A DNA stretch of 64,000 nucleotides from Eremophila alpestris peregrina (Eukaryota; Chordata; Aves; Passeriformes; Alaudidae), in NCBI GenBank assembly GCA_009792885.1, contig WMCF01000150.1, positions 727,358 through 791,357 of the forward strand. Direction: 5' to 3'. How positions within the stretch are numbered: the stretch's first letter is position 1; every line of letters begins with the position of its first letter. Below, piece by piece: positions 1 through 10,698 of this stretch. Position numbers and translations under genes: made by a program. The notes under the pieces are model-generated. The model saw only the letters and a list, made by a program, of their open reading frames with translations. It made no database searches and was not told the DNA's origin.

Positions 1-3000
1 AGATTAGAGTGGGTTTTTGGTGAGAAAACATAAAACCATCCTCCTCACAGGCTTTGGACAGCATCCTTTCCCTCCCTCACCCCATAGCAAGGGGATGCTC
101 TGGTTATTTTATCCACAGGAGACAAAATATCCCAATGAAATCCTTCAGGTCTCTCCCAAACTCCTCCTCACGAGGGGTTCAGAGCACTGCACACACCAGC
201 CCCAGGGAGAGTGAACTCCCTGGCTGCAGAAAGGTGGATAAATATCAGCCCAGGCTGGAGTAATTTCTCATGAGCACCACTAATTATAACCCAGTTTATC
301 CCAGTGTGACCCTGCCATGTGTGTTCCTGTGCAGATAATGGAAGGACAGGGCCCAGTGACCTTCAGCTGGCACAAGTCTGAAGCGAGGCAGGCGCCAAAG
401 GCGTTGGAAATCAAAAGCCACAGCTCTGTGCTGAGCCGGGTGGATGTGATCCCATTTACCTCATCCCTAAAGGAAAACTTCCCCTTGGAGCCCTCCCTCA
501 GCCCTGGGGCTGGCCCCCAGCTCTTTCTAATCCGTGCTGAGTTTTAAATGAAACACAGGACGCTGGAGCGAGCCCTGCTGCTTGAAAAGCATCCGAAAGC
601 TGAATTTCAGGCAAGCGGGAGGATGGAGGAGCTCATTTTGGGAAATAACGAGCAGCCAGTTAATTAAGTGGCAGAGTTAGTGATGTGAGATGGGGCCTGA
701 TGGGTTGCTGCTCCGTAACCATGGGAACAGAGTTTGCTGCTCTCAATCCTGGCCGGAGAAGATGCATTTCCATGTCCCACGCCCGGCGCCGGCTGCTCCT
801 CGCCCGTGGATTCAGCCGGGACCGTGGAGCTCTGGTTTCACTTGGCCCACCACGAACTGGCTCTGCAGCAAGGACGTGCTGTCTGCGGGCCTCCAGCTGC
901 TGCCACAGCTCTTGGCACGGGCCTGGCACAGCTGTGGGTGAGCCCTGTCCCTGGCCAGCTTTCCTGGCAGCCCGGGGAGAGGAGCCAGGCTCACCCAGCA
1001 CGTACCTGCGCCGTGCTCTGGCTCTCTGCCCCAGCAGCAGGATGCAGCCTGCTCCCATTCCCTGCTAAATCCCTTGGGCAGGCAGCTGGCTGGTCGGGTC
1101 TGGGAGAGAAGGGTGTCCTTGGCTGCCAAGGAGTGCTGATTTGGCTGGATTCATCCCAGAGCACACAGGCAGGACGTGCTGCCACAGCCAGGGGTGGGTT
1201 TGTGTTGTCCGGCAAAGCAACAAGCTTTGCCTTCCTCCCTGCAGGGAGAAAAGTGGCTTGCATCACTTTTTTCAGCCTTAAAGCACTGCAGAAGCCTCCT
1301 TTTCATGTCACAGTGGGATCCTGAGGGGTGGGAACCCCCAGGGAACAGCAGTGGTTACCAAAACCTCCATGGGATGGAGCAAGACCCGCCCAATCATTCA
1401 CCTGAGGGCTGGGCCAGCTGGAGGATGAGGAGGGGAGCACATCCCTGGTGCCTGCCAACCTCACTTTGGCACAGCCCTGCTCCCACCGTGCTCAAAATGC
1501 AGATGCAGGCAGCTGCTGCAGGGTATCCGTGGTTCTGGGATCCTTGAGATGGGAAAGGCACGGCAGAAAGGCAGGATATTCTTGTTCTGCCTGAACTTCA
1601 TCTGCAGATTTGGCTTGGGAGGGGAGCGAAGAAGATGAGGGTGGAAGGGAGCAGGAAAACGGGGCGGGTGCACTCAGCTTTAAATGAATTTGTGCAAAAC
1701 CTCATAATTTGGGGGGGGGGAAACGAGATTGATCACGGGCAGCACGAAAACCACTGCCTGGGGTTGGCGATTTCACAGCACCAGAATGGGAGTCAGGGAG
1801 GGATTGGAGATGGCAAAGAGCGAGGGAGAGGGGAATGGGAGAGGTGCCAGGAGTAAATAAGAGAGGCAGGTGGAGGAGCAGCCTCCAAGAGGCCGTGCAG
1901 GGACCTGTGTGGGGACGTGTGCTGGCAGGGCACCAGGACAAGGGGGGAGAGGCTGGGGCACGTCTGCAGGGTCAGGATACCTGCAGGAGGGAGCAGAACC
2001 GTGAATGAATATGTATTTTGAGGTGTTGCAGGCTGTGGGAAAGCCAGCACTGAGCTGACAGCCCAGAAATGCCCCATGACTTTGTGGACACTTGAGGCTG
2101 CAGGGGTAGGGCTGTGAGGGATGCCTGCAGTGCTTTCCTCTGGGCAGTTTTGGGGTAGTAGTGAGGCTATCAAAGCGGGAAGGGGGTGCAGAGTGTGTCT
2201 CAGGTGTGTGGGTGAAGGCAGGTGTACCCTGTGCCAGGTGGATGCTCTGTGTATGAGTGAGAGGCAGCAGGAGCCCCAGAGAGCTGGGGGCATGAGCCAG
2301 TGCAGGAGCAGGGCTGTGATTAGTGCCCGTGTCAGCAGGGCCCATTTGCACAGGTAGAAGGGAGAGTTTCATTGCTGCAGACAGCAAAATAATTTCTCAG
2401 GGTTTGCAGGGCAATTACCGGGGTGCCGATGGTGGTGATTTACACCCGGCGCTGGCGTGAGGCACTGCTGGGCCTTGTATACAAGGCACATTATTGATAT
2501 TGTAATAAATTCTGCTCCAAACAGGCAGCAAGGAGCAGGAGCCAGCCCAGCAGTGGGAGAAAGCGAGGGAAATCCATGGAGAAAACACCTTCTGCGGGAG
2601 GGGAGCGGGAGAGGAGTGAGGCAGGATAGGAATGAGGAGGTGAAACTTAGTCTGGCTTCCTGCAGGAGTAGGGGAGGTGCTGAGACACAAAATTCAGCGG
2701 GAAAGAGCTCTGCAAGGCCTAGATTTAGGTCTGAGGCTGGAGTTGGCGTTGCTAGTTTCCCTAAATGTCCAAACTCTGGGTCCAGACACGAAGCAGAGAC
2801 TCCACGGGATGTGCAGCTTCCGTGCCAGCAACTCGCCACTGCCATCTGTCACCAAGGGCAGGACAGAGGTGACCCCCAGCCCTCTGCTCCTGCAGCCTCC
2901 AGCTTTGCTGAGCGCTGGCAGTGCTGCTGCAGCCCCGTTCCCCATCATTCCCCTCATCCCTGTGCCCGAGGGGCAGGATCAGGGAGCCAAGCCCTGGCAC

Positions 3001-4335
3001 AAGGCAGAGATAATCACCGAGTGAACAGCCCCTTCCAGCAACAGGCACTCGACCAGCTCATTTCAGGGCTATCAACTTCTAAAAACGGCTCAGCCACAGC
3101 TGGTAGGTGGCTGAGGACCCTTCCAAACAGAGAGGAGAGGAACACTTTCAAATTAGAACACCTTTTGCATCATTGCTGTGTGGTGCAGCCATTTTGGAAA
3201 GGGCAGAGAAAGAGGCTGGGAAGCTGTTTTCTTTGGAAGAGACAACTCTCTCCTCTCTGAGAGGCTCAGCAGATGCCCTGGTTAATGCTGGCGCTGAAAC
3301 CAGCCCCAAAAGTGAGGATTAAAGAAGCTCCACGGGTTAAAAAGCCAGGATCCCCCCTCACACCGTGGCTGCTGGCCCCAAGGCTTCTCCTGATGATTCA
3401 AATTCCCCACTGAGCCACAGCTTTTTGGGCTGTCCTGCCTTCCAGGCTTCTCCCTGGAGAATATCTGCATGAAAGATGGCTGGGTAGGCATGATCAGACA
3501 AATTGGATGATATTCCATTCATGCAGCCCTTGCTGATAAGCCTGCTTAGTGAAGGAACACCCATAAATATTTCCATGCCAAAGGAGGATGCTGTTAGCAT
3601 CTCTTAGGCCGCGTTACAATGACAAAAGTGGTGCTGCAGAGTTAATCTGCAGTGCCAAGCTGTGCAGCCAAGCCTGGAGTTAAACGAGGCGCTTCAGAAC
3701 TCCACAGTCCCCCACACCGGGGCAGAACAACGGTGTCATTCCCCTGAGGCCATGCCTTTGGAGTTCGGGCTTTAAAGCCATTCCCTCCGGGTATCTCCTT
3801 CCCAAAATCCACATTTCAAACCAGCGATTTTCACTCGTGTTCCCCAAAGCTGAGTTTGCAATGAATCGCGAATTCTTGGCTTAGAACAGACAGCTCAGGT
3901 GCGTGATAAGGTTTGAGTTCACTGATCCAGCCCCAGGTGAGGAGAATGCTGATCCCAGAGGGGTCCAGAGGAAGATCAGAGCAGTGAGATGCTGCTGGGA
4001 ACAGCCCCAGCGAAAGGGCAGTGCTGCCAGCCCAGGGCTGGGTCACTCAGCTCCGCATTCGGGGGATCAGCATCGGGACTTTTCATTTGGGATTTTACCT
4101 GACTGATTATTCATTACCTCCCTACCTCCCTCTCTTTTTTAACTGTTTTCTCTTCCTCCTCCCCCTCCCTCCTCACCCTTTTTTTCTTTCTTCCCCATCA
4201 CCCCCCACCCCCGTAACCCCGTGTCCTGTCTCACCCCTCACCATCTGCACGCCCCCTCTGTCCTCACTCCCCCCACCTCCCCCTCGACTCCCCCCTCGTG
4301 TCCCCACCACTGCCTTGCTGCTCTCTTCTCTCCAG
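1..4335 (+). other. Intron upstream of the first visible coding exon
   Basis: No segment here combines a good acceptor, a donor and an open frame with protein-like composition, so I read it as intron of the gene whose terminal exons follow. The open frames present (for example around 660-1060 on both strands) are low-complexity consequences of local GC richness. The part around 680-850 has several CpGs and a unique, non-repetitive look, so it could be a regulatory element, but nothing proves that. A G-run (about 10 G) lies near 1711-1720. The last 230 bases form a very long pyrimidine tract, described separately. Assignment as intron is inference from the phase-0 acceptor at 4335/4336. Confidence 0.5.
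4104..4335 (+). promoter_or_regulatory. Extended polypyrimidine tract before the exon at 4336
   Basis: About 230 bases of almost uninterrupted C and T lead into the acceptor CTCTCTTCTCTCCAG ending at 4335. Ordinary 3' splice sites need only 15-30 pyrimidines. Tracts this long are known binding platforms for polypyrimidine-tract binding proteins that control alternative exons. The composition is seen directly. A regulatory role in choosing this exon is inference, though it fits an exon that carries its own stop codon. Confidence 0.55.
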
Positions 4336-4476
4336 AACGCTGGCAACAAGGACTGTGATGTCCAGTATGCAGAGCTGGACACGTCGGCCCTGGCCGCGTC
4401 ACCCAGCCCCCGGAGCTCCATCCATGCTGCCGGAGACCTTGTCGAGTATGCAACCATCCAGCCCAACTCACGCTAG
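4336..4476 (+). CDS. C-terminal coding exon with two ITIM-like tyrosine motifs (gene not identified)
   Basis: The exon starts directly after a strong acceptor (long pyrimidine tract plus CAG) in phase 0, codes for 46 residues and stops at TAG 4474-4476. Two tyrosine motifs fit the ITIM pattern (V/I/L)-x-Y-x-x-(L/V/I): VQYAEL with Tyr at residue 11, and VEYATI with Tyr at residue 38, separated by a Ser/Ala/Pro-rich linker. Paired motifs about 20-30 residues apart at the very end of a cytoplasmic tail are the arrangement by which MPZL1 and CEACAM1-type immunoglobulin-superfamily receptors recruit SHP-1/SHP-2 phosphatases when phosphorylated. I do not recognise the gene. The ectodomain and membrane segment must be upstream of the window. 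A possible donor (CAG then GTACAC) at 4521/4522 would make this a 186-base exon continuing past the stop. The alternative, a chance open frame, is less likely because of the acceptor, phase and motif pairing. Confidence 0.7.
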   Translation, partial: NAGNKDCDVQYAELDTSALAASPSPRSSIHAAGDLVEYATIQPNSR

Positions 4477-6124
4477 CGCATGTCACTCTAGGCCCTCCCC
4501 ACCCCAGCTCCTGGCCTCCAGGTACACTCAGCACTCTGCCTTCCTTCACTGCACCCCTCCAAGCCACCGCTGTCCCCCTTTTTTCCCTGGATCCCTCTCC
4601 CTGCCCGTGGAGCGCTTCCCCCTCTGCGTCCCGTCCGTCCCTCCCTGCCTGCTCTCTCTTTATCTCTCTCTCTCTCTGTCTCTGCTGCCCTGGTTTTTGG
4701 GGGTGCTGCCCTTTGCCTTGCCTCTCTGCATGCTGGTTTTTTTGCTGTTTCCCTTTGCTTCCTGCAGCCAGGCATGTGGGAGGAAGGGGGAGAGGGGTCA
4801 CGGCTTGGTGGCAGAGCACAGGGGGTTTGCTCCCCCTGGCTCCAGGTGGGTTTGGAGTCCCTGTTCCCTTTCAGGGAATTTCTGCAGCACCCGTGCACAG
4901 TCAGAAATGCTGAAAGGGCTTTTCCAGGCCAGGAGAAGGAGGGGGAGAGGAAAGGCAAAAGGGAATGATTGAAAGGAAAATGAAATAAGTGTGCATGTGG
5001 AAGCAACTGTAGGGAAGATGGAGCATATGTGCATGTGTGAAAGAACAAGGTGGGAGAGGATGTGAGAGGATATGGGAACACCTAAAGGCTCCGTGGATGG
5101 GAGGCAGGCAGAGAGGGGCTGTGCATGTGACAGTGACAGGGCTGGCGTGGCATGAGGCTGGTGCAGGTGGCAAGTTCGGATGCTTGGGAGAGAGGGAGAT
5201 TTATTTTCCTTGGTGTTCTCCTTCTCAAAGCTAGACACAGACTGAGCCCTGCTCTCCTGACTTTTTCAAGTGGCACCAAACTCTTTCAGGCTCAGGTGCT
5301 GTGGCAGGGAGTGATTAGGACTCCGTTGTTGTTCTGGACCATCTCCAGTAACCCTTTGAATGATGATTTTTTACTGGAAAAACACTAAAACCGGGGTGAC
5401 TTCAGCTCTTCCTATGTTCCTTTGCCCCATAATCACAGCTCTTTCTCAGATATTAAAGCCACCACGTCCCTGGAAGGGAGAGATCTCTCCTTTCCCACCT
5501 TTGCTGGATGATTCCAAGAGTTTTTTAGCCAAGGAAATGCCACTGGTGCCTCTCTCCTTGGCTCCAGCTCTCCCTCACTCCTGTGGACTCCAGGTTCTGC
5601 CTTGCTCCTTCCCCTTTATTTTGCTGCTTTCCCAGCAGCAGGAAGGATCTGTGGGTTGAAAGGAAGGGAAGGGAGAGGAGAAAAGGCAGCCAGCAAATGG
5701 AGAGGTGCTCTGCAGGTCCTTGAATCCCCCCAGGCAGATCAGAGGAGGCTCAAGAGAAGCAGCAGCTTGGGGGGATGGAAAGGGAAGGCTTGGAGGAAAT
5801 AAAGGATCATTGGGAAGGGAGGAAGGAAAGGGAGGATAAGCAGGAGGAAAATGGCATTTTTCTACAGCCCCACTGGGCAGTGCAGTGTGTCCCTGAGGTG
5901 AGGAGCTCTGTGGGTGAGGTGCAGCACACACACACACACACACCTGGGTGTGCAGGGGGTGCCCCAGTTTGCCTCTGTCCCTCTGCTCCCTGGTTTTCCC
6001 GTGCTGGAAGCTGCCCTGTAGCTCCCCTGCTGTAGCAAAAGCCCTCCCAGGTGAGTGTGTGCAGCAGCCAGAGCAGATCCATAACCTCTCTCTCTTGTGG
6101 TGTCTCACCCACTCCTGCTCCCAG
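4477..6124 (+). other. 3' UTR of the short isoform and/or intron before the 45-base exon
   Basis: This follows the TAG stop at 4476. It may be 3' UTR if transcripts end here, and intron for transcripts that use the next exon. A possible donor lies at 4522 and an AATAAA hexamer at 5798-5803, which could serve as poly(A) signal for the short-tail transcript. It contains CT-rich sequence at about 4640-4690, a CA microsatellite at 5925-5943 and no further protein-like open frame. I see no dispersed repeat. Confidence 0.5.
5925..5943. repeat. (CA)n microsatellite
   Basis: About nine and a half CA units lie in the intron just upstream of the 45-base exon. It is short and likely polymorphic, with no function implied. 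Confidence 0.9.
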
Positions 6125-6169
6125 AATGAGGATCAAGGTCTTCGTAGACGTAACGAGCGAGAGTGGACA
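6125..6169 (+). CDS. 45-base internal coding exon, 15 residues, basic
   Basis: The segment is bounded by a pyrimidine-rich acceptor ending TGCTCCCAG at 6124 and a consensus donor GTAAGT at 6170. It reads NEDQGLRRRNEREWT in phase 0 and is exactly 45 bases, so it can be included or skipped without frame change. It contains five Arg in eight positions flanked by acidic residues, which suits a cytoplasmic juxtamembrane or tail segment. Its phase matches both the exon at 4336 and the exon at 10480, so it most likely links the upstream gene body to the 10480 tail. A UGC lies within 10 bases upstream of the acceptor, as in many neural small exons, but that is weak evidence. The protein is not recognised. 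Confidence 0.6.
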
Positions 6170-9100
6170 GTAAGTTTTGGGTTTTGGTTTTTTCCCTTTT
6201 TCTCCATTTCCTCGTGGGGGGCTCTTTGTCACTCCCAGGCACCTCCAGCCTCCTGCATCCTCTTTGGGATGAGAATCCCAGCCCTGAGGTTGAAACCAGC
6301 CTCTGCCCCTCGTGTCTTCACCTCCCATTCCCAGCAGATTCTCAGGCTGTTCCAAACAAGGCAAGAGCTCCCTAATCCATCCTGGGAGGTCTCGCCTCGT
6401 CCTCCCCAGGGTGGGGAATTTTATTGTCAGCAAAAGGACAGTAATCCTCCAAATCCAAATTTGGAAATCCTCCCAGTCTCTCTGAAGTAAAAATAAAGCC
6501 AGTCATATGGTGCTTTGAAGGTGTAATCTCCCTGCTAAGACACACCACAGATCAGGGCAATTTAATTTTTTTAAAAAATGTTTTTTAAATTATTTCCTCC
6601 CCCTTCCCCTCCCCACACTCCAGCTCTCAGTTTTGCTTGGGAATTTCTTGTCCCTGTTGCAGCAAGAGTAGCTGGAAACCATCAGCATCAAGAACACAAC
6701 AAATCAGTGACCAGGGCTCAGATTCCCATTGCCAAATTGCAGGAGAAATAAAGCAAAGAGGTGGCTCCTTATTAGTTTCCCATTTTGAAATGAGGATATC
6801 AGCCCTGCCTTGACCCCAAAAGGGTGGAGAGGAGGATCTGGGAGAGAAACAGCCAGGAGGGGAATGTTTGGGCTGGTTGGTGGTGTGAGGTGCTGTAAGA
6901 ACACGGACCAGGTACGTACCAGAGGCAGCAGGGGAAGGGAAAAGCATGCTGTGAGAAGGAATGCAACGTTCTGAGCAATTTCCCTGCACAATTAATACTT
7001 GCATGTGTCTGAATGCATCCCTCACCACAGGTCATTGCTCTCTATTTTGGGAATTCCAGCTCAATCCTTTTATTTCCTGAACCCAGGGGTGAGTCCCTCT
7101 GCCCCACTTGCTCTCAGTTTTGTCCTCACAGAAGGCCAAGCTCAGGACTGGTTCCTGCTCATCCCTGACACATCAGGGCTTGTTCTTTACTCAGGACAGG
7201 GATTATCCAAGAAATCCCTGATAGATAAATCCTCAAACAGAGCAGGAACCTGCCCAGAAATATCTAAAATCATGGCCATGCTTGGGAGTGGAAAAGCTTG
7301 AATACCCAGACCCAGGCAAGGAGAGGATGTGAGATCCCAACACCAGGAGGAAATGATTCTTTTTTTTGGTTCCCAGTGTATTTTCTGTCCCCCAACACCC
7401 ACACCCTCTGCACTGCTGCTCCACAGTGTGACAGGAGCTTTGTTGATGCTGCCACTCCACAGAGCTGCTCCTTCCTGGCCATCAGCCTGTGCTGCAGCCC
7501 AGAATTCAAACCTGGCAGATGAGGAGGGTCAGGGTGGCAGCAGCCCAGGAATTTTGAGCAGCAGGGGCTTTTCCCAGCCAGGAAAACACAAGTGAACACA
7601 TTCCATAAATGCAGAAATGTGTTTGCCATGAGCTTGGCCAAGCAGAGAACTCACACCTGGAAAATCTTCAGATTTTCCAGAAACTTTAGCTGAGAAACCC
7701 TCGGGTCACCGAGAAGGAGTTTTTCACTTTCAGACCAGTAAGAACTCATTATTCCAAGGTGATTAAAAGTACAGGACATGGTCAGCTGCCTCACACCTCC
7801 TGCTACCCAAAGAGATGTTCTGCAAATAGGAGAAAAGATGGAATTGGGTGTGGAGGGATGGAGAAGGGTTGAGTTAAAGTCATGGCAGAAATGAAAGCTC
7901 CCTAATTCAATCAAATAAAGCCTGTTTGAAGGTAATCTGCCAGGCTGTCTGCAATGGATAGATTGCTGACATCCCCTTTAATCAAGCTCTTGGAAATAAA
8001 ACTGAGAGGGGAGGATGTAACCCAGATAATGAAGAATTGCATGGAGTCATTCTGGAGACAAAGGCAAGTGGGAGAAGCCAGGTGGGGGAAGGTGGTAGAA
8101 TCGTGTGCCAGTTCGATTTAATTAGTTCATTAGCCCTAATTTAATTTCAAACTTCGTTAAAGACAAATTAGATTGGGGAAAAGTCACAGTGGGACTGGGG
8201 AAGGAAGTCAAAGGGCACAAACACCAGGCTGGCTTTGTTCTCCTCCCTTTTGCCACTCTGTAAATGAGTTCAGGGAGCAAAGGAGAAGCACAGCAGCTCC
8301 CAGTTCAGGTGCTGAGGAAAGGTAAAAGGACACGGGGAATTGTTTTCCTTTGGCCCTGACATTCTCCAGCTGGCCCCAGCTGTGAGGAGTGAGCACAAAG
8401 CAGGGCCCAGCAAGAAAAGAAAGATTTGTTTGCAGTCCCCTGTGCAGACACAAGTGCTGACAGAACTGCCCTTGGTGTCTGTGGCAGTGCCCCATGGGCT
8501 CCTGTCTCGTGGCCACATTCACTGGGAGATGAGCAGGGAGAAAAATCCTCTCCTGACCCCAAACATGTCACACACAGCTCATAAAAAAGTGTCTCACAGC
8601 TCCTTTTGGTGCCACCTGAGCACACCCAGCTCAGCTTCCCCTCGTGTTAACTGAGGATCTCTCCCAGGAGACCTTTCTGTCCTGCACAACAGCACAGGCA
8701 AATCCTCTGCTTTTCTCAGAAAGCACAAAGACTTCCCCTCCCACTTAATGGATAACAAATTACGAGGAACCCCCTTGCCTGCTTTGTCTTACTAAATTTC
8801 TGTAATTAAGACAACTTCCCTTTCAGCTCAGCTTAACCCAGAAAACTAATGATCTCTATAGAGCAGGAGGAGAGCATGGCTAAATACAGGGTTAATTTCC
8901 CCCTTGCAGGTGTGGAAAGGGGTTCTGTTGAGTGTGACAGTTCTCTTGAGGGTAGATTGTGCAGGGATCCCATTTTCCCTGTCTGTGAGCCCCTTTTAAT
9001 CTCTTTTTTATCAGCTGGGGCCATCAGAAGAACAGCAAACATTTATTTAAGGTTAAGGTGGAGATTGTGAGGCTTTTTTATGGCCCCTGGCTTGGGCTCC

Positions 9101-10479
9101 TCAGGTTAAAGAGCTCTGATGCTGCCCTTGTCCACGTTTTCACTTGGCAATTAAAAGCCTAAAGTGGACAAAAACTGTGGGAATGGCCCACCCAAATTTA
9201 GGATCCCAGCACAGCAACTCCACTCCTGGCTTTTAAAAGCTCAGTCTGTGGGATCAACAGTTTTGCCAGTGGCAGGGAAATGAAAATGAGGTTGTTCTCA
9301 GCAGTGCTGCTCTTTTCCTGGGGCTCAGGCAAACTTCCCCTCGCTGGGCTCAGCCAGGCTGTTCCCAAAATTGCCTTTGTGCCTCTCCCAGCGGTCTGAG
9401 CCATCAATAAATTATTGTTGACACCTTGTTTTCTGTAGGATTTTTTTTTTAAAGCATCCTGGTGAAATATTCATCCAGGAGCTGGCAGCAGATGAGCCGA
9501 GTGGATTGTTCTGTTCCTTCAGGCGCTTTCTCCTGAGGGTCAAACCCTTGTCCTTTCCACTAAACTGACTCTTCCTGGGCTTTTGAAAGGGAACAAGGAA
9601 GGACTCAAGGGCAGGTTGCTTGCTCCAAACAGCCCCCGCTCAAACCACAGCCATCAAAGCCTTTTCCAGCGCTGTTTGCTCCCTCTTGGAGGAGAAATGC
9701 TCCTCTGGGTGAGCGGCCCTGAGCGCAGGTCGGTGTGAAAAACATCCCGGCTGGATGTCCGTCCTGCCTGGGCCATCCTGCAGGTTCCCCAAGCTGGAAA
9801 GGCTCCGGGAGCAGGCAGGAATCCTTCCCATCTGCTGCCACCCTCTGGGGAGCCGCAGCCCTGGGCTGTGGGAGAGATGCTCCGGGAGAGCAGAGAGCAT
9901 CCTCACACAGCCCGGCACAGGGAGCGACGGAGCAACATCGCGTTTGGAAGTGGTTTTATGCTCCCTGAAGTTGATTTAAATCACAAACCCGGCCCCGAGG
10001 CTTCCCGGGGAGCTGCTCACACGGGTGAAGCCCAGCTCTTGTGTCTCAGGCACAAGTGAGGGTGTTTTGCATCCCGGTAGGACACATGTGCCCTTTCAAT
10101 GGAAGAGCACAGATTAATGATGCCTTCAAGCGCTGCTTTTCCAAAACTCAGGTGTGGAAAGAGTTAGAAAGCGTGGAAACAAAGTGCCCTTCCTTTGGCT
10201 GGTTGCTTGTTTTGCCCAGAGTCTTTACAGACGAGGGACAAACCCTGCCCAAGCCATCCATATTCATCAGCGACCCGGGTGTTTTAGGGAGTGAGACTAA
10301 AACTTTGCAGCGAGAGCATTTATCACCTTGGGTTCCCATTTCTCCCGAAGCAGCGAGCTTGGTAAAGCAGTTAAAATTGCACCCTGCTTGCTCTCAGCAA
10401 GGAGCTGAGGAGCTGTGTGTGTTTTTCTGGCCGGCCAGCCCGGAGTTTTCACCCGTTGACTTTTGTCTCTCCCTTGCAG
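6170..10479 (+). other. Intron between the 45-base exon and the final coding exon
   Basis: About 4.3 kb run between the donor at 6170 and the acceptor TTTTGTCTCTCCCTTGCAG ending at 10479. No further exon with good splice sites and phase 0 was seen. The part at about 8110-8180 is rich in TAATTA-like homeodomain cores. The segment at about 9700-10050 is GC-richer with several CpGs. An AATAAA hexamer at 6492-6497 lies shortly after the small exon and could be used only if that intron is retained. No dispersed repeat is recognised. Confidence 0.6.
8110..8180. promoter_or_regulatory. TAAT-rich candidate conserved element (intronic)
   Basis: The sequence carries TTTAATTAG, a CATTAG, CCTAATTTAATTT and AAATTAG within about 65 bases, an unusual density of homeodomain-type TAAT cores on both strands in a moderately GC-rich intron. 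Regulatory function is inference only. Confidence 0.25.
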
Positions 10480-10698
10480 AACTTTGGAAAGTGTCACTCA
10501 GAGATATCGAATGCGAGTGATTACCTGACCCGCTGTTACTCACATGAAGATCGATATCTGGAGAAGATCCCTCATGTCTATGCCCCCTTGTCAGACCTCC
10601 CACGAGATCTCTACCCTCACCATTCCGACATCTCCTTCTGCTGCCCACCTCCCGGCTCCCGGGCTCCCTACATCTGTCCTAAGGAACAGTATGTTTAA
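10480..10698 (+). CDS. Final coding exon: Tyr/His/Cys-rich tail ending in a PDZ-ligand-like E-Q-Y-V (gene not identified)
   Basis: The exon begins after a strong acceptor (CTCTCCCTTGCAG) in phase 0, codes for 72 residues and ends with TAA at 10696-10698. The tail has seven tyrosines, a His-His pair, a Cys-Cys pair followed by three prolines, and no hydrophobic stretch long enough for a membrane helix, so it looks cytoplasmic. It ends in PKEQYV. The last four residues fit the E/A-x-Y-V pattern of nectin C-termini that bind the afadin PDZ domain, and resemble the neurexin end. Joined after the 45-base exon, this would give an 87-residue tail that replaces the 46-residue ITIM-like tail. The body of the protein is not in the window, so the family cannot be named. 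The reading frame is supported by the acceptor, the phase and the stop right after a plausible C-terminus. Confidence 0.7.
   Translation, partial: NFGKCHSEISNASDYLTRCYSHEDRYLEKIPHVYAPLSDLPRDLYPHHSDISFCCPPPGSRAPYICPKEQYV

Noticed and set aside
4298..4972. 224-codon plus-strand frame overlapping the ITIM-like exon
   Set aside because: Ser/Pro/Leu-rich composition follows from the pyrimidine-rich DNA; it ignores the splice acceptor at 4336 and lacks motif content.
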